Assembly: GCF_003865345.1 (NCBI RefSeq) | Contig: NZ_RMVE01000002.1 | Span: 707,328 to 771,327 of the forward strand | DNA: 64,000 bases | Source of the DNA: Nonlabens xiamenensis | Lineage (GTDB): Bacteria; Bacteroidota; Bacteroidia; Flavobacteriales; Flavobacteriaceae | Direction: 5' to 3' | Part shown: positions 54,430 to 63,608 of the stretch, piece by piece | Numbering within the stretch: position 1 is the stretch's first letter | How the letters are laid out: each line of letters starts with the position of its first letter | Program-made: the position numbers and the translations under genes | Notes under the pieces: generated by a model | Database searches by the model: none | What the model was told of the DNA's origin: nothing | What the model saw: only the letters and a program-made list of their open reading frames with translations

Positions 54430-56520
54430 TTATTCAGAGGCAAAAAGAGGGACCGCACCTGAGGTATAGGTGTTGCGGAACTCAACTCCGTTTTGCCGAC
54501 AAGTTTCTTCCCAGACGTCAACTAGATATTTGAAATTAGATGCATCTGCAATTACCAGCGTCGGTTTCAGCTCTTTTAGCACACGTGCCAAATTAATTCT
54601 AGGCGAATGTGACAACAACACCACATCTACTATGCCTTCTGGATCATAAACAGCTGACTCGTCAATAACTAGAATGGTCTTGCCCTGATAACCGATAAGG
54701 TTTTCCAGCCCCTTGCTACTTACTGTTCTACCCACAAAAAAACTGGCCTGCTTAAGCCGATTGATACTTTGATCGCGCCGTAGCGAATCCATCTGGTGTA
54801 AATCCGTAAATAATATGGCTTGATTACCCTCATATAAGGCAATAGCAGTTCCTCTAGCTTGATGTAGTACACTTATTCCATTCGATCTGCCTACTGCAAA
54901 TTCATAGGTCTTACCTCCTATCCACAGTATCAACGCCAATAAGGCAACATGCATCATCCAATTAGGAGATTTAAGATAAAAACGTTCTCGTCTACTGCGT
55001 TTGAAATATGGCAACAAAAACAAAACAATGCCAAAAACAAACAGATAAATTAGAATCAGCTCCCAAGCACTTAAGTATAAATCTTGAAAAACATAAGTTC
55101 TCACAGAACTAATACTATTTACCATTCCAACCACCCATAACAGCAGTTGATCCAAAACAAATTCCAACCAATGGCTAGGCCATCCTATGACCAACAGTAG
55201 TACCAATAATAAACACCCCACGAGAATAAAAGGCAGAAGCGGAAGTATAAAAAGATTGGAAATCAGAAATAACCCTGGGAACTGATGGAAATAATAAATA
55301 CCTAAGGGCGCCACACCAATCTGTGCAGCCAAACTTACGGTACAAATATTCCATAAATAGGCGTGCAGCTTGCCAAAAACCCCCTTGAAGTTTACCCGCC
55401 ATAAACCAGCCAAGACCGGCTGAATTAAAACAATGGATATAACAGCCGTGTAACTCAATTGAAACCCTACTTGAAAAAGGAGGCGTGGATCATATACCAA
55501 CAGCACAAATGCAGAAATAGCCAGGCTATGGAACACAGATGACTTACGCTTGATGTTCATACCAATCGCCACCGCCGAAAACATAGTGACCGCTCTTAGA
55601 ATAGACGGAGAAAGGCCAGTCAACATTGCAAATAGCCACAGTACTGAAATAATTAAAATACTTTGTATCCATCGGCCATAACGCAATCGGGTCAATCCAC
55701 TGGTCAGAAATTTGAGCAATAACAATAGGATACCTACATGCAGACCACTCAAAGCCAAAATATGAATAACTCCAGCATCCCTAAAGCTTTTAGCCACGCC
55801 AGGATCTACATGTTGACGTTGGCCTAAAATAAGTGCTTCGACAAGTCCTACAGCAACCTGACTTAGGGAACTTTTTTCCAATTTTTGAAGGACGCTTTCG
55901 CGAAAAGTTAATAAAGGCGAGTGATCCTCTACGCGAGATTGGTAGGAAATGACGTGGGGTAAATCTAGGTAAACTTGACCATACACATCTATATTGGCCA
56001 GGTAATCCTTATATTTGAAATCACCAGGATTACGTGCATCGCTCACTGCATGAATGTCGTCCCATGCGATGATCTGATCGCCGAGATCAAAATGCGCTGC
56101 TTCCTTCTTTTTAAAAAGCACCAATACTTTACCGCAGGTCTTTTTCTCATTTACGCTAGAAACTTCTGCATAAAAACGATCGTTATAAGCGTTCGAAGCC
56201 AACCTGTCCGTAAGCTCCAATTGCAGTAAAGCCGTCTCTCCCATCACATGAGCATGAAGGTAATGCTGATCTGGTAGTTCAGTTTTGGAATGATAACTCC
56301 ATTGACCCAACAAGAAAAAAAAGCAGAGTGCACTGAAACCAAAGATCAAATTCGCCCATTTGCTGCGATTGGCCAGAAATAATAAACTCGCTGCCAACAC
56401 AAAACACGCGATCATTGAAATCAATAGAACTTCACTATTCACCGACCTGAAATAAGCCAGTACAATGCCCGCAATCATCGATAGCAGAAGTTGGTATAAA
56501 GGATATCCATGGATGCGCAT
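54430..56520 (-). CDS. comEC: ComEC/Rec2 family DNA uptake channel protein
   Basis: A 696-residue polytopic membrane protein. The N-terminal DUF4131-like region carries two helices and an OB-like soluble part (HLGDQIIAW-type FDLGDQIIAWDDI), followed by the competence domain with ALILGQRQHVDPGVAKSFRDAGVIHILALSGLHVG, the ComEC signature, and 8-9 further helices. The C-terminal metallo-beta-lactamase-like region is reduced: no HxHxDH metal motif is seen, only ~150 residues. ComEC imports single-stranded DNA in natural transformation. A partly decayed palindrome encodes TFRESV. No other competence gene is in the window. Confidence 0.91.
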   Translation of the reverse strand: MRIHGYPLYQLLLSMIAGIVLAYFRSVNSEVLLISMIACFVLAASLLFLANRSKWANLIFGFSALCFFFLLGQWSYHSKTELPDQHYLHAHVMGETALLQLELTDRLASNAYNDRFYAEVSSVNEKKTCGKVLVLFKKKEAAHFDLGDQIIAWDDIHAVSDARNPGDFKYKDYLANIDVYGQVYLDLPHVISYQSRVEDHSPLLTFRESVLQKLEKSSLSQVAVGLVEALILGQRQHVDPGVAKSFRDAGVIHILALSGLHVGILLLLLKFLTSGLTRLRYGRWIQSILIISVLWLFAMLTGLSPSILRAVTMFSAVAIGMNIKRKSSVFHSLAISAFVLLVYDPRLLFQVGFQLSYTAVISIVLIQPVLAGLWRVNFKGVFGKLHAYLWNICTVSLAAQIGVAPLGIYYFHQFPGLFLISNLFILPLLPFILVGCLLLVLLLVIGWPSHWLEFVLDQLLLWVVGMVNSISSVRTYVFQDLYLSAWELILIYLFVFGIVLFLLPYFKRSRRERFYLKSPNWMMHVALLALILWIGGKTYEFAVGRSNGISVLHQARGTAIALYEGNQAILFTDLHQMDSLRRDQSINRLKQASFFVGRTVSSKGLENLIGYQGKTILVIDESAVYDPEGIVDVVLLSHSPRINLARVLKELKPTLVIADASNFKYLVDVWEETCRQNGVEFRNTYTSGAVPLFASE
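55893..55905. repeat. Degenerate copy of the iterated palindrome in comEC
   Basis: CGCTTTCGCGAAA with the last arm changed (AGT instead of GCG). Read as F-R-E-S on the coding strand. Confidence 0.7.
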
Positions 56521-56539
56521 GGATTAAAGGTAATTTAAA

Positions 56540-57169
56540 TCAATCTATTCTTCCTGCACTGATAAATGCATTTAACCAATAAGGCTCATTGAGACTGGAT
56601 ATTATAACCCCTCTAGAGGTGGTTGAATGAATAAATCTGATTTCGGCTGGAGTCACTTGGGTAACCAATGCCACATGGTTGACCTTCCTTTTATTTCTGC
56701 CGGTTGCAAAAAATATAAAATCTCCTTTTCTCACCTCCTCAAGGCTCAATTCTTCGGCCGTAGCATACATGGAAGCACTGGTTCTAGGCATTTGTTTCCC
56801 TGCTGCAGCGTATGCGGTACATATAAGTCCGCTGCAGTCCATACCACGGGCTGTTGTCCCTCCGTATTTATAACGCGTTCCTTGAAATTCTAAAGCCTTT
56901 TCTACTGCCATATCTACAGCGGTGGAGCTTGTTGTACCCAGCCTATTATCATCCGTTGTCAATGGCTCTTCCTCAATTTTTCTATATGGTCGATCAGTGG
57001 TGGTCGCTGGAGAAGTTTTAATTGAGTTCTGATATTTTCCAGCCTCTTTTTTTGTGGTGATCACTTTAGGTTTCGAACTTCCACAAGATGAAAGCAACAA
57101 AAGAGCTACTGTAAGGATTGATAGGAATCCAAAAAGTTGTCGGAAGCGGATAGGCATATAGAAAGTCAT
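56540..57169 (-). CDS. NlpC/P60 (C40) peptidoglycan hydrolase lipoprotein
   Basis: A 209-residue lipoprotein with lipobox LLSSC (Cys ~29), a polar linker, and a C-terminal NlpC/P60 domain: catalytic Cys in GMDCSGLICTAY, His in KVNHVALVTQV, and third-residue His in IRFIHSTTSRG. These enzymes cleave the D-Glu-mDAP bond of stem peptides. An internal ATG at 57157 (MPIRFRQLFG) would give a more usual signal peptide length and may be the real start. It lies between comEC and lpxB, separated by short gaps. Confidence 0.9.
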   Translation of the reverse strand: MTFYMPIRFRQLFGFLSILTVALLLLSSCGSSKPKVITTKKEAGKYQNSIKTSPATTTDRPYRKIEEEPLTTDDNRLGTTSSTAVDMAVEKALEFQGTRYKYGGTTARGMDCSGLICTAYAAAGKQMPRTSASMYATAEELSLEEVRKGDFIFFATGRNKRKVNHVALVTQVTPAEIRFIHSTTSRGVIISSLNEPYWLNAFISAGRID

Positions 57170-57227
57170 ATAGATAAGAATCCTTTGCTATTTAATTATG
57201 ACTGAGATTGAATAAAGAATTATTATT

Positions 57228-58343
57228 TCAATTGGTCAGGCTTTCGTAAATCAAATCAGCTGTTTTCTCGCTGGCTCCAATCCCACCTAATTTCTTTTCC
57301 AACTCGTAATAATCAGCAAATATACGATGGCGTTGAGTGGGGTCCAGAATAAGTCCCAATTCTTCTTTCAACTTTCGCTCGTTGAAATTGGTTTGAATCA
57401 ATTCGGTAACTACAGGAGAATCCATTATCAGGTTAACCAGAGATATATAATCCAATTTAATTACCCGCTTGGCGATTTGATAGGATATAGAACCTCCTTT
57501 GTAGCAGACCACTTGCGGCACTTTAAACAAGGCAGTTTCCAAGGTTGCGGTTCCAGAAGTAACCATAGCAGCATGGCTTAAACTTAACAAATCATAGGTC
57601 CGGTTCATGACCAAAGTTACCGACTGGTTGTTTACGAATTGGTCGTAAAAGCTCCGATCTTGCCCAGGAGCGCCGGCAATGATGAATTGGTAATCAGGAA
57701 ACTGATCCACCATTTTGAGCATCACCTTCAACATCTTGGTGATTTCTTGCTTTCTACTGCCAGGCAAAATCGCAATCAAAGGCCTATCATCTAGTTGATA
57801 GGTTTCTAGAAACTTGATGTGATCCACCCGTTCGCGTTGTGCAATAGCATCAATTAATGGATGACCTACAAAATGTACAGGGAACTGATGTTTTTGCTCA
57901 TAAAAGTCCTTTTCAAAAGGCAAAATCACATACATTTTATCGACATCCCGCTTGATGGCTTTGATGCGCCCCTCTTTCCAGGCCCAGATCTGCGGAGAAA
58001 TATAATAATGATTCTTAAAGCCCTTCAGGCGTGCCCACTTCATGATCCTAAAATTAAACCCAGGATAATCGATGTAAATAATGACATCTGGTTCAAACTG
58101 TTTGATGTCGTTTTTACAAACAGAAATATTCTTCATGATGGTGCGTAGATTACCTAACACTTCCGCAAAGCCCATGAATGCCAGCTCCCGATAATGTTTG
58201 ACCAATTCACCGCCTTCTTCCTGCATGAGGTCTCCCCCCCAAAAGCGAAATTGCGCTTGGTCATCTTTCGCCTTGAGCTCCTTCATTAATAAGGATCCGT
58301 GCAGGTCTCCACTGGCTTCTCCAGCAATTAGGTAATATTTCAT
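57228..58343 (-). CDS. lpxB: Lipid-A-disaccharide synthase
   Basis: A 371-residue GT19 glycosyltransferase that condenses UDP-2,3-diacylglucosamine with lipid X, at the inner face of the inner membrane. Motifs: YLIAGEASGDLHGS at the N-terminus, FWGGDLMQEEGGELV, AFMGFAEVL, YIDYPGFNFR, YYISPQIWAWKEGR, FVGHPLID, ILPGSRKQEI and VTSGTATLETALFKVPQVV. Last gene of the surE-membrane protein-lpxB operon. Confidence 0.96.
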   Translation of the reverse strand: MKYYLIAGEASGDLHGSLLMKELKAKDDQAQFRFWGGDLMQEEGGELVKHYRELAFMGFAEVLGNLRTIMKNISVCKNDIKQFEPDVIIYIDYPGFNFRIMKWARLKGFKNHYYISPQIWAWKEGRIKAIKRDVDKMYVILPFEKDFYEQKHQFPVHFVGHPLIDAIAQRERVDHIKFLETYQLDDRPLIAILPGSRKQEITKMLKVMLKMVDQFPDYQFIIAGAPGQDRSFYDQFVNNQSVTLVMNRTYDLLSLSHAAMVTSGTATLETALFKVPQVVCYKGGSISYQIAKRVIKLDYISLVNLIMDSPVVTELIQTNFNERKLKEELGLILDPTQRHRIFADYYELEKKLGGIGASEKTADLIYESLTN

Positions 58344-58346
58344 ATC

Positions 58347-58646
58347 CTAAAATTCAAAATATAAGACTGCCAGCGCGGCCAATAAGGTCGCCATCAGCAC
58401 CCCTCGAGCTTCATAAGGCTGTACCTTCTTCACAAATTTTCCCAACCTACCAGTCAAGAAAAAGAAAAACAGCAACAAGTTCAAAATAGCACCCAGCCCA
58501 ATTAAACTGCCTAAATAACCCTCTACATACGCTAGCTCAATCGCCTTTTCAAATTTGTACTCAATGAAGATACTTACATAAATATAAGTGCCTAGTCCAT
58601 TGGCCAATAGGCCCAATACAAAACCCTTTAAAATTTTAACTATCAA
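58347..58646 (-). CDS. Small membrane protein of unknown function
   Basis: A 99-residue hydrophobic protein with three or four membrane segments (VLGLLANGLGTYIYVSIF; GYLGSLIGLGAILNLLLFFFFL; VLMATLLAALAVLYFEF). No family is recognised with confidence. The start is TTG at 58646, 11 bp inside the surE end; it is followed 3 bp later by lpxB. Position between surE and lpxB is probably conserved in flavobacteria. Confidence 0.72.
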   Translation of the reverse strand: MIVKILKGFVLGLLANGLGTYIYVSIFIEYKFEKAIELAYVEGYLGSLIGLGAILNLLLFFFFLTGRLGKFVKKVQPYEARGVLMATLLAALAVLYFEF

Positions 58647-59418
58647 AATCCCAGGTATTTAGTTCACTGATATAATGATGAGCGGTTAGATCAAATTGCG
58701 TGGGGACAATAGAAATGTATTGATGCGCTAGTGCCCACTCATCTGTATCTTCCCCTTTATCGTCATTGACGAATCTGCCAGTAAGCCAATAATAATCCTT
58801 GCCATATGGGTTGGTACGTTTATCAAATTCTTCAACCCAGTAAGCGTGGGCTTGCCTACAAACTTTGACCCCTTTGATGTCTTTTTTGTTGGCTTTAGGG
58901 ATGTTGACATTAAATATGACCCCCTTGGGCATTCCCCTTTCAATCACTTGCTCCATAATTTGCTTGACATAATCCCTGGACTGAGAAAAATCTGCATCAT
59001 GGGAATAATCACAGAGAGAAAAACCTATGGCTGGAATGCCTTCGATCCCAGCCTCCATGGCTGCACTCATGGTTCCACTATAAATGACATTGATAGCACT
59101 GTTGCTCCCGTGATTGATTCCACTCACACATAAATCAGGCTTTCTACCTAAGATTTCGTGTCTAGCCATCTTCACGCAGTCCACAGGTGTACCACTGGTC
59201 GTGTACTCTTTGTGGGAATGTGGGTGCTGTTTAAATTCTTTGACGTAAAGTGTGTTATTGATTGTGATGGCATGACCCATGGCGCTTTGGGGCTTGTCTG
59301 GTGCCACAACAACAACATCTCCTAGCTCCTTGGCAATTTCTACAAGTGTCCTGATTCCTTTGGCAGTGATCCCATCGTCATTAGTGACTAGGATCAATGG
59401 CCGTTCTTTCTTTTCCAT
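58636..59418 (-). CDS. surE: 5'-nucleotidase SurE
   Basis: A 260-residue metal-dependent phosphatase acting on nucleoside 5'- and 3'-monophosphates, involved in stationary-phase survival. Catalytic DD in LILVTNDDGITAKGIRTL, PDKPQSAMGHAIT, SGTPVDCVKMA, CVSGINHGSNSAINVIYSGTMSAAMEA are all typical. The true start is the ATG at 59418 (MEKKERPLIL), 18 codons inside the longer frame. First gene of an operon with a small membrane protein and lpxB. Confidence 0.95.
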   Translation of the reverse strand: MEKKERPLILVTNDDGITAKGIRTLVEIAKELGDVVVVAPDKPQSAMGHAITINNTLYVKEFKQHPHSHKEYTTSGTPVDCVKMARHEILGRKPDLCVSGINHGSNSAINVIYSGTMSAAMEAGIEGIPAIGFSLCDYSHDADFSQSRDYVKQIMEQVIERGMPKGVIFNVNIPKANKKDIKGVKVCRQAHAYWVEEFDKRTNPYGKDYYWLTGRFVNDDKGEDTDEWALAHQYISIVPTQFDLTAHHYISELNTWDFDS

Positions 59419-59530
59419 ATCATTCTTAAGGTGGTTAAAATTAAGTAAATTAGCGGAACCGTGTGGAATCAAAGGATTATTTTGACCAATGATTACTTGG
59501 CACGATTTTTACACGTATAGAAAGAGAAAA

Positions 59531-61690
59531 ATGAAGAAGCTTATGAACTTTTTGAAGAATAATTTTATCCTTGCTGTTATGACCCTTTTGGTAGCAACTG
59601 CAAGTTGTAGTTTTACTAAAGATCGCATAGATCCAGGTGACAAGGAGAAAGAACAATTACTGGTCAACCTTATTTCGCATGTGTTGAAACGCCAGCATTT
59701 TTCTCCGGCAGACCTGACGGACGAATTTTCCCAAGATATTTTTGAGAATTACATCAATGATCTAGATCCGGCTAAACGCTACTTTTTGGCCAGTGATTAT
59801 GAGGAGTTCAAAAAATATGAGTACTTGATTGATGATCAAATCAGAGAATCCAAGGTAGACCTTTTTAATCTCACTTATGAACGACTTTTGAAAAGGCAAA
59901 AAGAATCCCAAAAGATCTTTCAAGAAGTCATAGCCGTACCTTTCGATTTTACACAGAAAGAAACCATCAACACGGATTACGAGGCCATTCCTTATGCTAA
60001 AGACCGTCAAGCCCTCAAAAACCACTGGAGAAAATTATTAAAACTTTCAGCGCTTAGCTCTTACTTTGATAAGGTTGAAGAGCAGAATTCTGAGGATTTT
60101 GAAGGAGAAAAAAAGAGCCTGACCGAACTTGAGAAAGAAGTGCGTAAGGAATTGAAAAAGTCAATGGAAGAAAATTTCGATCTCAATGAAGACGTGGAAA
60201 GACTTGACTATTTCTCTTTATTTGTCAATGCTATCACGGCCCACTTTGACCCGCATACCAATTATTTCCCACCACAAAATAAAGATAGGTTTGACACTTC
60301 TATGAGTGGTCAGTTAGAAGGAATCGGTGCAAGACTTCAGAAAAAAATGGACTATATCAGTATCATCGAAATCATTTCAGGTGGCCCAGCCTCAAGAAAC
60401 GAGGACATCGAGATAGGCGATAAAATCATGAAGGTGGCTCAAGAAAATGACTCTATTCCCACCTCAATTGTTGGTATGAGGATCAGTGATGCAGTAGACC
60501 TGATCAAAGGCCCTAAAGGCACAAAGGTTCATCTCACCCTTAAAAAGGTGGATGGTAATGTCAAGACTATTACCTTAATAAGGGATGTAGTACAGATTGA
60601 AGAAACCTTTGCAAAGACAGTTATTGGTAAGGATGATACTTTTAGGTTTGGCCTTATCGATCTTCCTAAGTTTTACTTTGACTTTGACGATCCCAATGGA
60701 CGCGCTGCAGGAAATGATGTTGCCAAAGAAATTACCCGATTGAAAGAAACAGGTATGGATGGCCTTATACTTGATTTACGCAGCAATGGAGGAGGATCAC
60801 TCAGGGAAGTGGTAGAAATGGCTGGGTTGTTTATAGAAGAAGGGCCTGTAGTTCAGGTAGCTCTAAAAAATAAACGAACCCAAACCCTTAGAGATAGGGA
60901 TAGCGGTGAAATCCTTTGGGAAGGACCGCTTGTAATCATGGTAGACGAATTCAGTGCCAGTGCCAGTGAGATTCTAGCTGCCGCCATGCAGGATTACGAT
61001 CGTGCTGTGATCTTGGGTAGCAAGCAGACTTTTGGAAAAGGAACGGTGCAAAACTTTGAAGATCTAAATCAGTGGGTACGCAACCATGACTACGGCGACC
61101 TCGGAGCCATCAAATTGACAACACAAAAATTCTACCGAGTCAATGGTAGTAGTACTCAATTGGAAGGTGTTAAAAGTGATGTTGTGACGCCAGACAAGTA
61201 CAGCTATATTGACATAGGCGAGCGCGATGAGCAGTTCCCTCTACCTTACGATGAAATTGCGGCATCCGATTACAAAAAGTTTGAAGGATATCTCAACCTA
61301 AGCGAAGCAATTGAAAACTCTCAAAAACGTGTTGATACAAATCCAATGTTTAAATTATTGGATGAAAACGCAAAATGGCTGAGCGATCAAAGGGACGACA
61401 ATTTGATCCCATTGAATTTTGAAGAATACAAGTCAAGGATCAGTCAACTGGAAGAAGAAACTGAGAAATATGATCAGCTTTCAGATTACAAAAATAACAT
61501 GCAGTTTGAATTAATGGACTATGAAAAGACTTTGGTCGCCATTGATAGTTCTTTAAAGGACAAACGTGAGTCTTGGATAAAAAACTTAGGTAGAGACATC
61601 TATGTCCAGGAAGCTGTCCAAGTCTTAAAAGAATTGCGCATGAACAACATTGTCAATAGCAATAAGCCGAAACTCAGCATCAAAGAATAA
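59531..61690 (+). CDS. prc: C-terminal processing (tail-specific) protease Prc, S41 family
   Basis: A 719-residue periplasmic lipoprotease. Lipobox TASC (Cys ~27 from MKKLMNF), a helical N-domain (FSPADLTDEFSQDIFENYINDLDPAKRYFL), a PDZ domain (MSGQLEGIGARLQKKMDYISI ... GDKIMKV), and the S41 core with catalytic Ser in DEFSASASEILAAAMQDYDR and Lys in KQTFGKGTVQ. It degrades proteins with non-polar C-termini and trims envelope enzymes. The ATG at 59531 gives a proper signal peptide. The stop overlaps the next start (TAATG). Confidence 0.94.
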   Translation: MKKLMNFLKNNFILAVMTLLVATASCSFTKDRIDPGDKEKEQLLVNLISHVLKRQHFSPADLTDEFSQDIFENYINDLDPAKRYFLASDYEEFKKYEYLIDDQIRESKVDLFNLTYERLLKRQKESQKIFQEVIAVPFDFTQKETINTDYEAIPYAKDRQALKNHWRKLLKLSALSSYFDKVEEQNSEDFEGEKKSLTELEKEVRKELKKSMEENFDLNEDVERLDYFSLFVNAITAHFDPHTNYFPPQNKDRFDTSMSGQLEGIGARLQKKMDYISIIEIISGGPASRNEDIEIGDKIMKVAQENDSIPTSIVGMRISDAVDLIKGPKGTKVHLTLKKVDGNVKTITLIRDVVQIEETFAKTVIGKDDTFRFGLIDLPKFYFDFDDPNGRAAGNDVAKEITRLKETGMDGLILDLRSNGGGSLREVVEMAGLFIEEGPVVQVALKNKRTQTLRDRDSGEILWEGPLVIMVDEFSASASEILAAAMQDYDRAVILGSKQTFGKGTVQNFEDLNQWVRNHDYGDLGAIKLTTQKFYRVNGSSTQLEGVKSDVVTPDKYSYIDIGERDEQFPLPYDEIAASDYKKFEGYLNLSEAIENSQKRVDTNPMFKLLDENAKWLSDQRDDNLIPLNFEEYKSRISQLEEETEKYDQLSDYKNNMQFELMDYEKTLVAIDSSLKDKRESWIKNLGRDIYVQEAVQVLKELRMNNIVNSNKPKLSIKE

Positions 61691-62796
61691 TGGCAACCAG
61701 ATCCAAATCTTTGGGTCATCTAGCGCTCCAAAAGTTTAAATCAAACTTCTGGGGCGTTTTAAGTTTCTCATTGATTGGAGTATTTATTGTGTTGGCGCTA
61801 GGCGCATACGTTATTGCACCGGACAGCTCCGTTAATGCCAATCAAATGCATATTTCCATTCATTCCCAGCCCCCAGGATTTGAAGTTGATATAATTAAAG
61901 TTCCACTTGAAAATTCTGAGGACGACTTCTGGGATTGGTGGACTGGTTCCCAACCAGACCATGAGGAAATCCCTTTCTCAAAGCTTGATAAAGTAGATGG
62001 TGTCTTTGTTTATCGACCCTATGACATAGATGGCGAACAACAAGCTTTTAAGAAATTGGATATTGATCTAAAAGAAGATTTGGAGTTATCCCGCTTTCGC
62101 GAAATTTACACCTCGACAAAGACATTTATCCTCGGCACCGACAAATATGGCCGTGACTTACTGAGCCGCATGATCATAGGCACTCGAATTAGTATTTCCA
62201 TCGGATTCATAGCAGTATTCATTTCTTTAATTCTTGGTATCACCTTGGGATCCTTGGCAGGATACTTTGGAGGAATGGTAGATAATATCATTATGTGGTC
62301 AATCAATGTTACCTGGAGCATTCCTACCTTATTGATGGTAATTGCGATCAGTTTGGCACTAGGAAAAGGTTTTTTGACCGTTTTCATAGCCGTAGGTCTT
62401 ACCATGTGGGTTGAAGTAGCAAGAGTCGTAAGGGGCCAGGTTATTGTAGCCAAAGAATATGCCTTCATTACAGCCGCCAAAGCACTCGGTTTCTCTCACA
62501 TCCGAATAATCTTCAAGCATATTCTACCTAACGTTCTAGCACCTATTATTGTCATCAGCGCTGCAAATTTCGCTGCAGCTATTCTAATTGAAAGTGGCTT
62601 GAGCTTTTTAGGATTAGGAGCACAACCACCAACTCCCAGTTGGGGAAACATGATTAAAGATCATTATCAATATATTATTTTAGATAAAGCATATCTGGCA
62701 ATCGTCCCAGGAGTTGCTATCATGCTATTGGTCATGGCATTTATGCTATTGGGTAATGCTTTACGAGACGCTTTTGACGTAAAAACCGCATCATGA
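61690..62796 (+). CDS. Oligopeptide/dipeptide-type ABC transporter permease (DppC-like)
   Basis: A 368-residue inner-membrane permease. An N-terminal helix (~15-45) precedes a ~90-residue periplasmic region (MHISIHSQPPGFEVDIIK ... KTFILGTDKYGRDLLSRM), then five helices with the EAA loop FITAAKALGFSHIRIIFKHILPN and the DppC ending LLGNALRDAFD. The periplasmic region is longer than in typical DppC. No DppB-, DppA- or ATPase-type gene is near, so partners are encoded elsewhere. A half copy of the iterated palindrome encodes RFRE (LSRFREIYT). It is coupled to prc and to the nuclease gene by 1-bp and 4-bp overlaps. Confidence 0.9.
   Translation: MATRSKSLGHLALQKFKSNFWGVLSFSLIGVFIVLALGAYVIAPDSSVNANQMHISIHSQPPGFEVDIIKVPLENSEDDFWDWWTGSQPDHEEIPFSKLDKVDGVFVYRPYDIDGEQQAFKKLDIDLKEDLELSRFREIYTSTKTFILGTDKYGRDLLSRMIIGTRISISIGFIAVFISLILGITLGSLAGYFGGMVDNIIMWSINVTWSIPTLLMVIAISLALGKGFLTVFIAVGLTMWVEVARVVRGQVIVAKEYAFITAAKALGFSHIRIIFKHILPNVLAPIIVISAANFAAAILIESGLSFLGLGAQPPTPSWGNMIKDHYQYIILDKAYLAIVPGVAIMLLVMAFMLLGNALRDAFDVKTAS
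62092..62104. repeat. Degenerate copy of the iterated palindrome in the permease gene
   Basis: CGCTTTCGCGAAA followed by TTT instead of GCG. Read as R-F-R-E. Confidence 0.7.
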
Positions 62797-63608
62797 GAAA
62801 ACTGATATATCCTGTTATCATCCTGGCAGTTCTTGCGCTGTACGTTTACTTTCAAAATCAAGAAGCCAAAAGAACTTCAGATCAAAACATCGCACAGGAA
62901 GAATTGCTTCATGAAAAAGGAAAAAACAAAACCCAATTTACTCGTAATGACTTCTTACCCCAATCGGAAAACCAACTCGTGCACCATAAGACGTATAGCC
63001 TTTCCTATAATGACGCTATTGAACAAGCCGAATGGACTGCTCATGTTTTAACGAGAAATGACATCAACAGCAAACAATACGATCGGCCCTATTTTGAGGT
63101 GGATGATCTAGTTTTCGGTGAGTCTGCTCACTGGAGAAATTACAAAAATAGTGGCTACGATAGGGGACATTTGGTTCCTGCAGCCGATCGTAAGGCAAGC
63201 TTCAATGACTACAAAGAAACATTTCTTACCTCAAACATAGCGCCCCAAAGCCATGAATTCAATGCCGGTATTTGGAATGATTTAGAACAGAAAGTGCGGT
63301 ACTATTGCCAAGCATACGGCGATATCTATATCATCACAGGAAGTTTGCACGAAGGTAGAACCAGTGAAATCGGATCAGAAGGAGTCAGTGTACCATCACA
63401 TTTCTATAAAATTATTTATCGCCAATCGAACGGTAAAAAATCAATGCTGGCATTCTTGATACCACATCCAAGTAAAAGTTCAAGTATATACGAACATATA
63501 GTGCCTGTTGATACGCTGGAAGCCAAGACAGGAATCGATTTCTTTTACCAACTACCAGATAATATCGAGGTACTTCTGGAATCAGGATCTAACAGGAAAG
63601 ATTGGTAA
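62793..63608 (+). CDS. Membrane-anchored DNA/RNA non-specific endonuclease (NUC1 family)
   Basis: A 271-residue protein with an N-terminal hydrophobic anchor or uncleaved signal (~4-22), and a beta-beta-alpha-metal nuclease domain with the DRGH motif at residues 123-126 (GYDRGHLVPAADRKAS) and the metal-site Asn segment SNIAPQSHEFNAGIWNDLE. It therefore likely acts in the periplasm or outside, degrading DNA or RNA for nutrients or defence. It overlaps the DppC-like gene by 4 bp (ATGA). No immunity gene is evident and none is needed if the enzyme is exported. Confidence 0.92.
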   Translation: MRKLIYPVIILAVLALYVYFQNQEAKRTSDQNIAQEELLHEKGKNKTQFTRNDFLPQSENQLVHHKTYSLSYNDAIEQAEWTAHVLTRNDINSKQYDRPYFEVDDLVFGESAHWRNYKNSGYDRGHLVPAADRKASFNDYKETFLTSNIAPQSHEFNAGIWNDLEQKVRYYCQAYGDIYIITGSLHEGRTSEIGSEGVSVPSHFYKIIYRQSNGKKSMLAFLIPHPSKSSSIYEHIVPVDTLEAKTGIDFFYQLPDNIEVLLESGSNRKDW

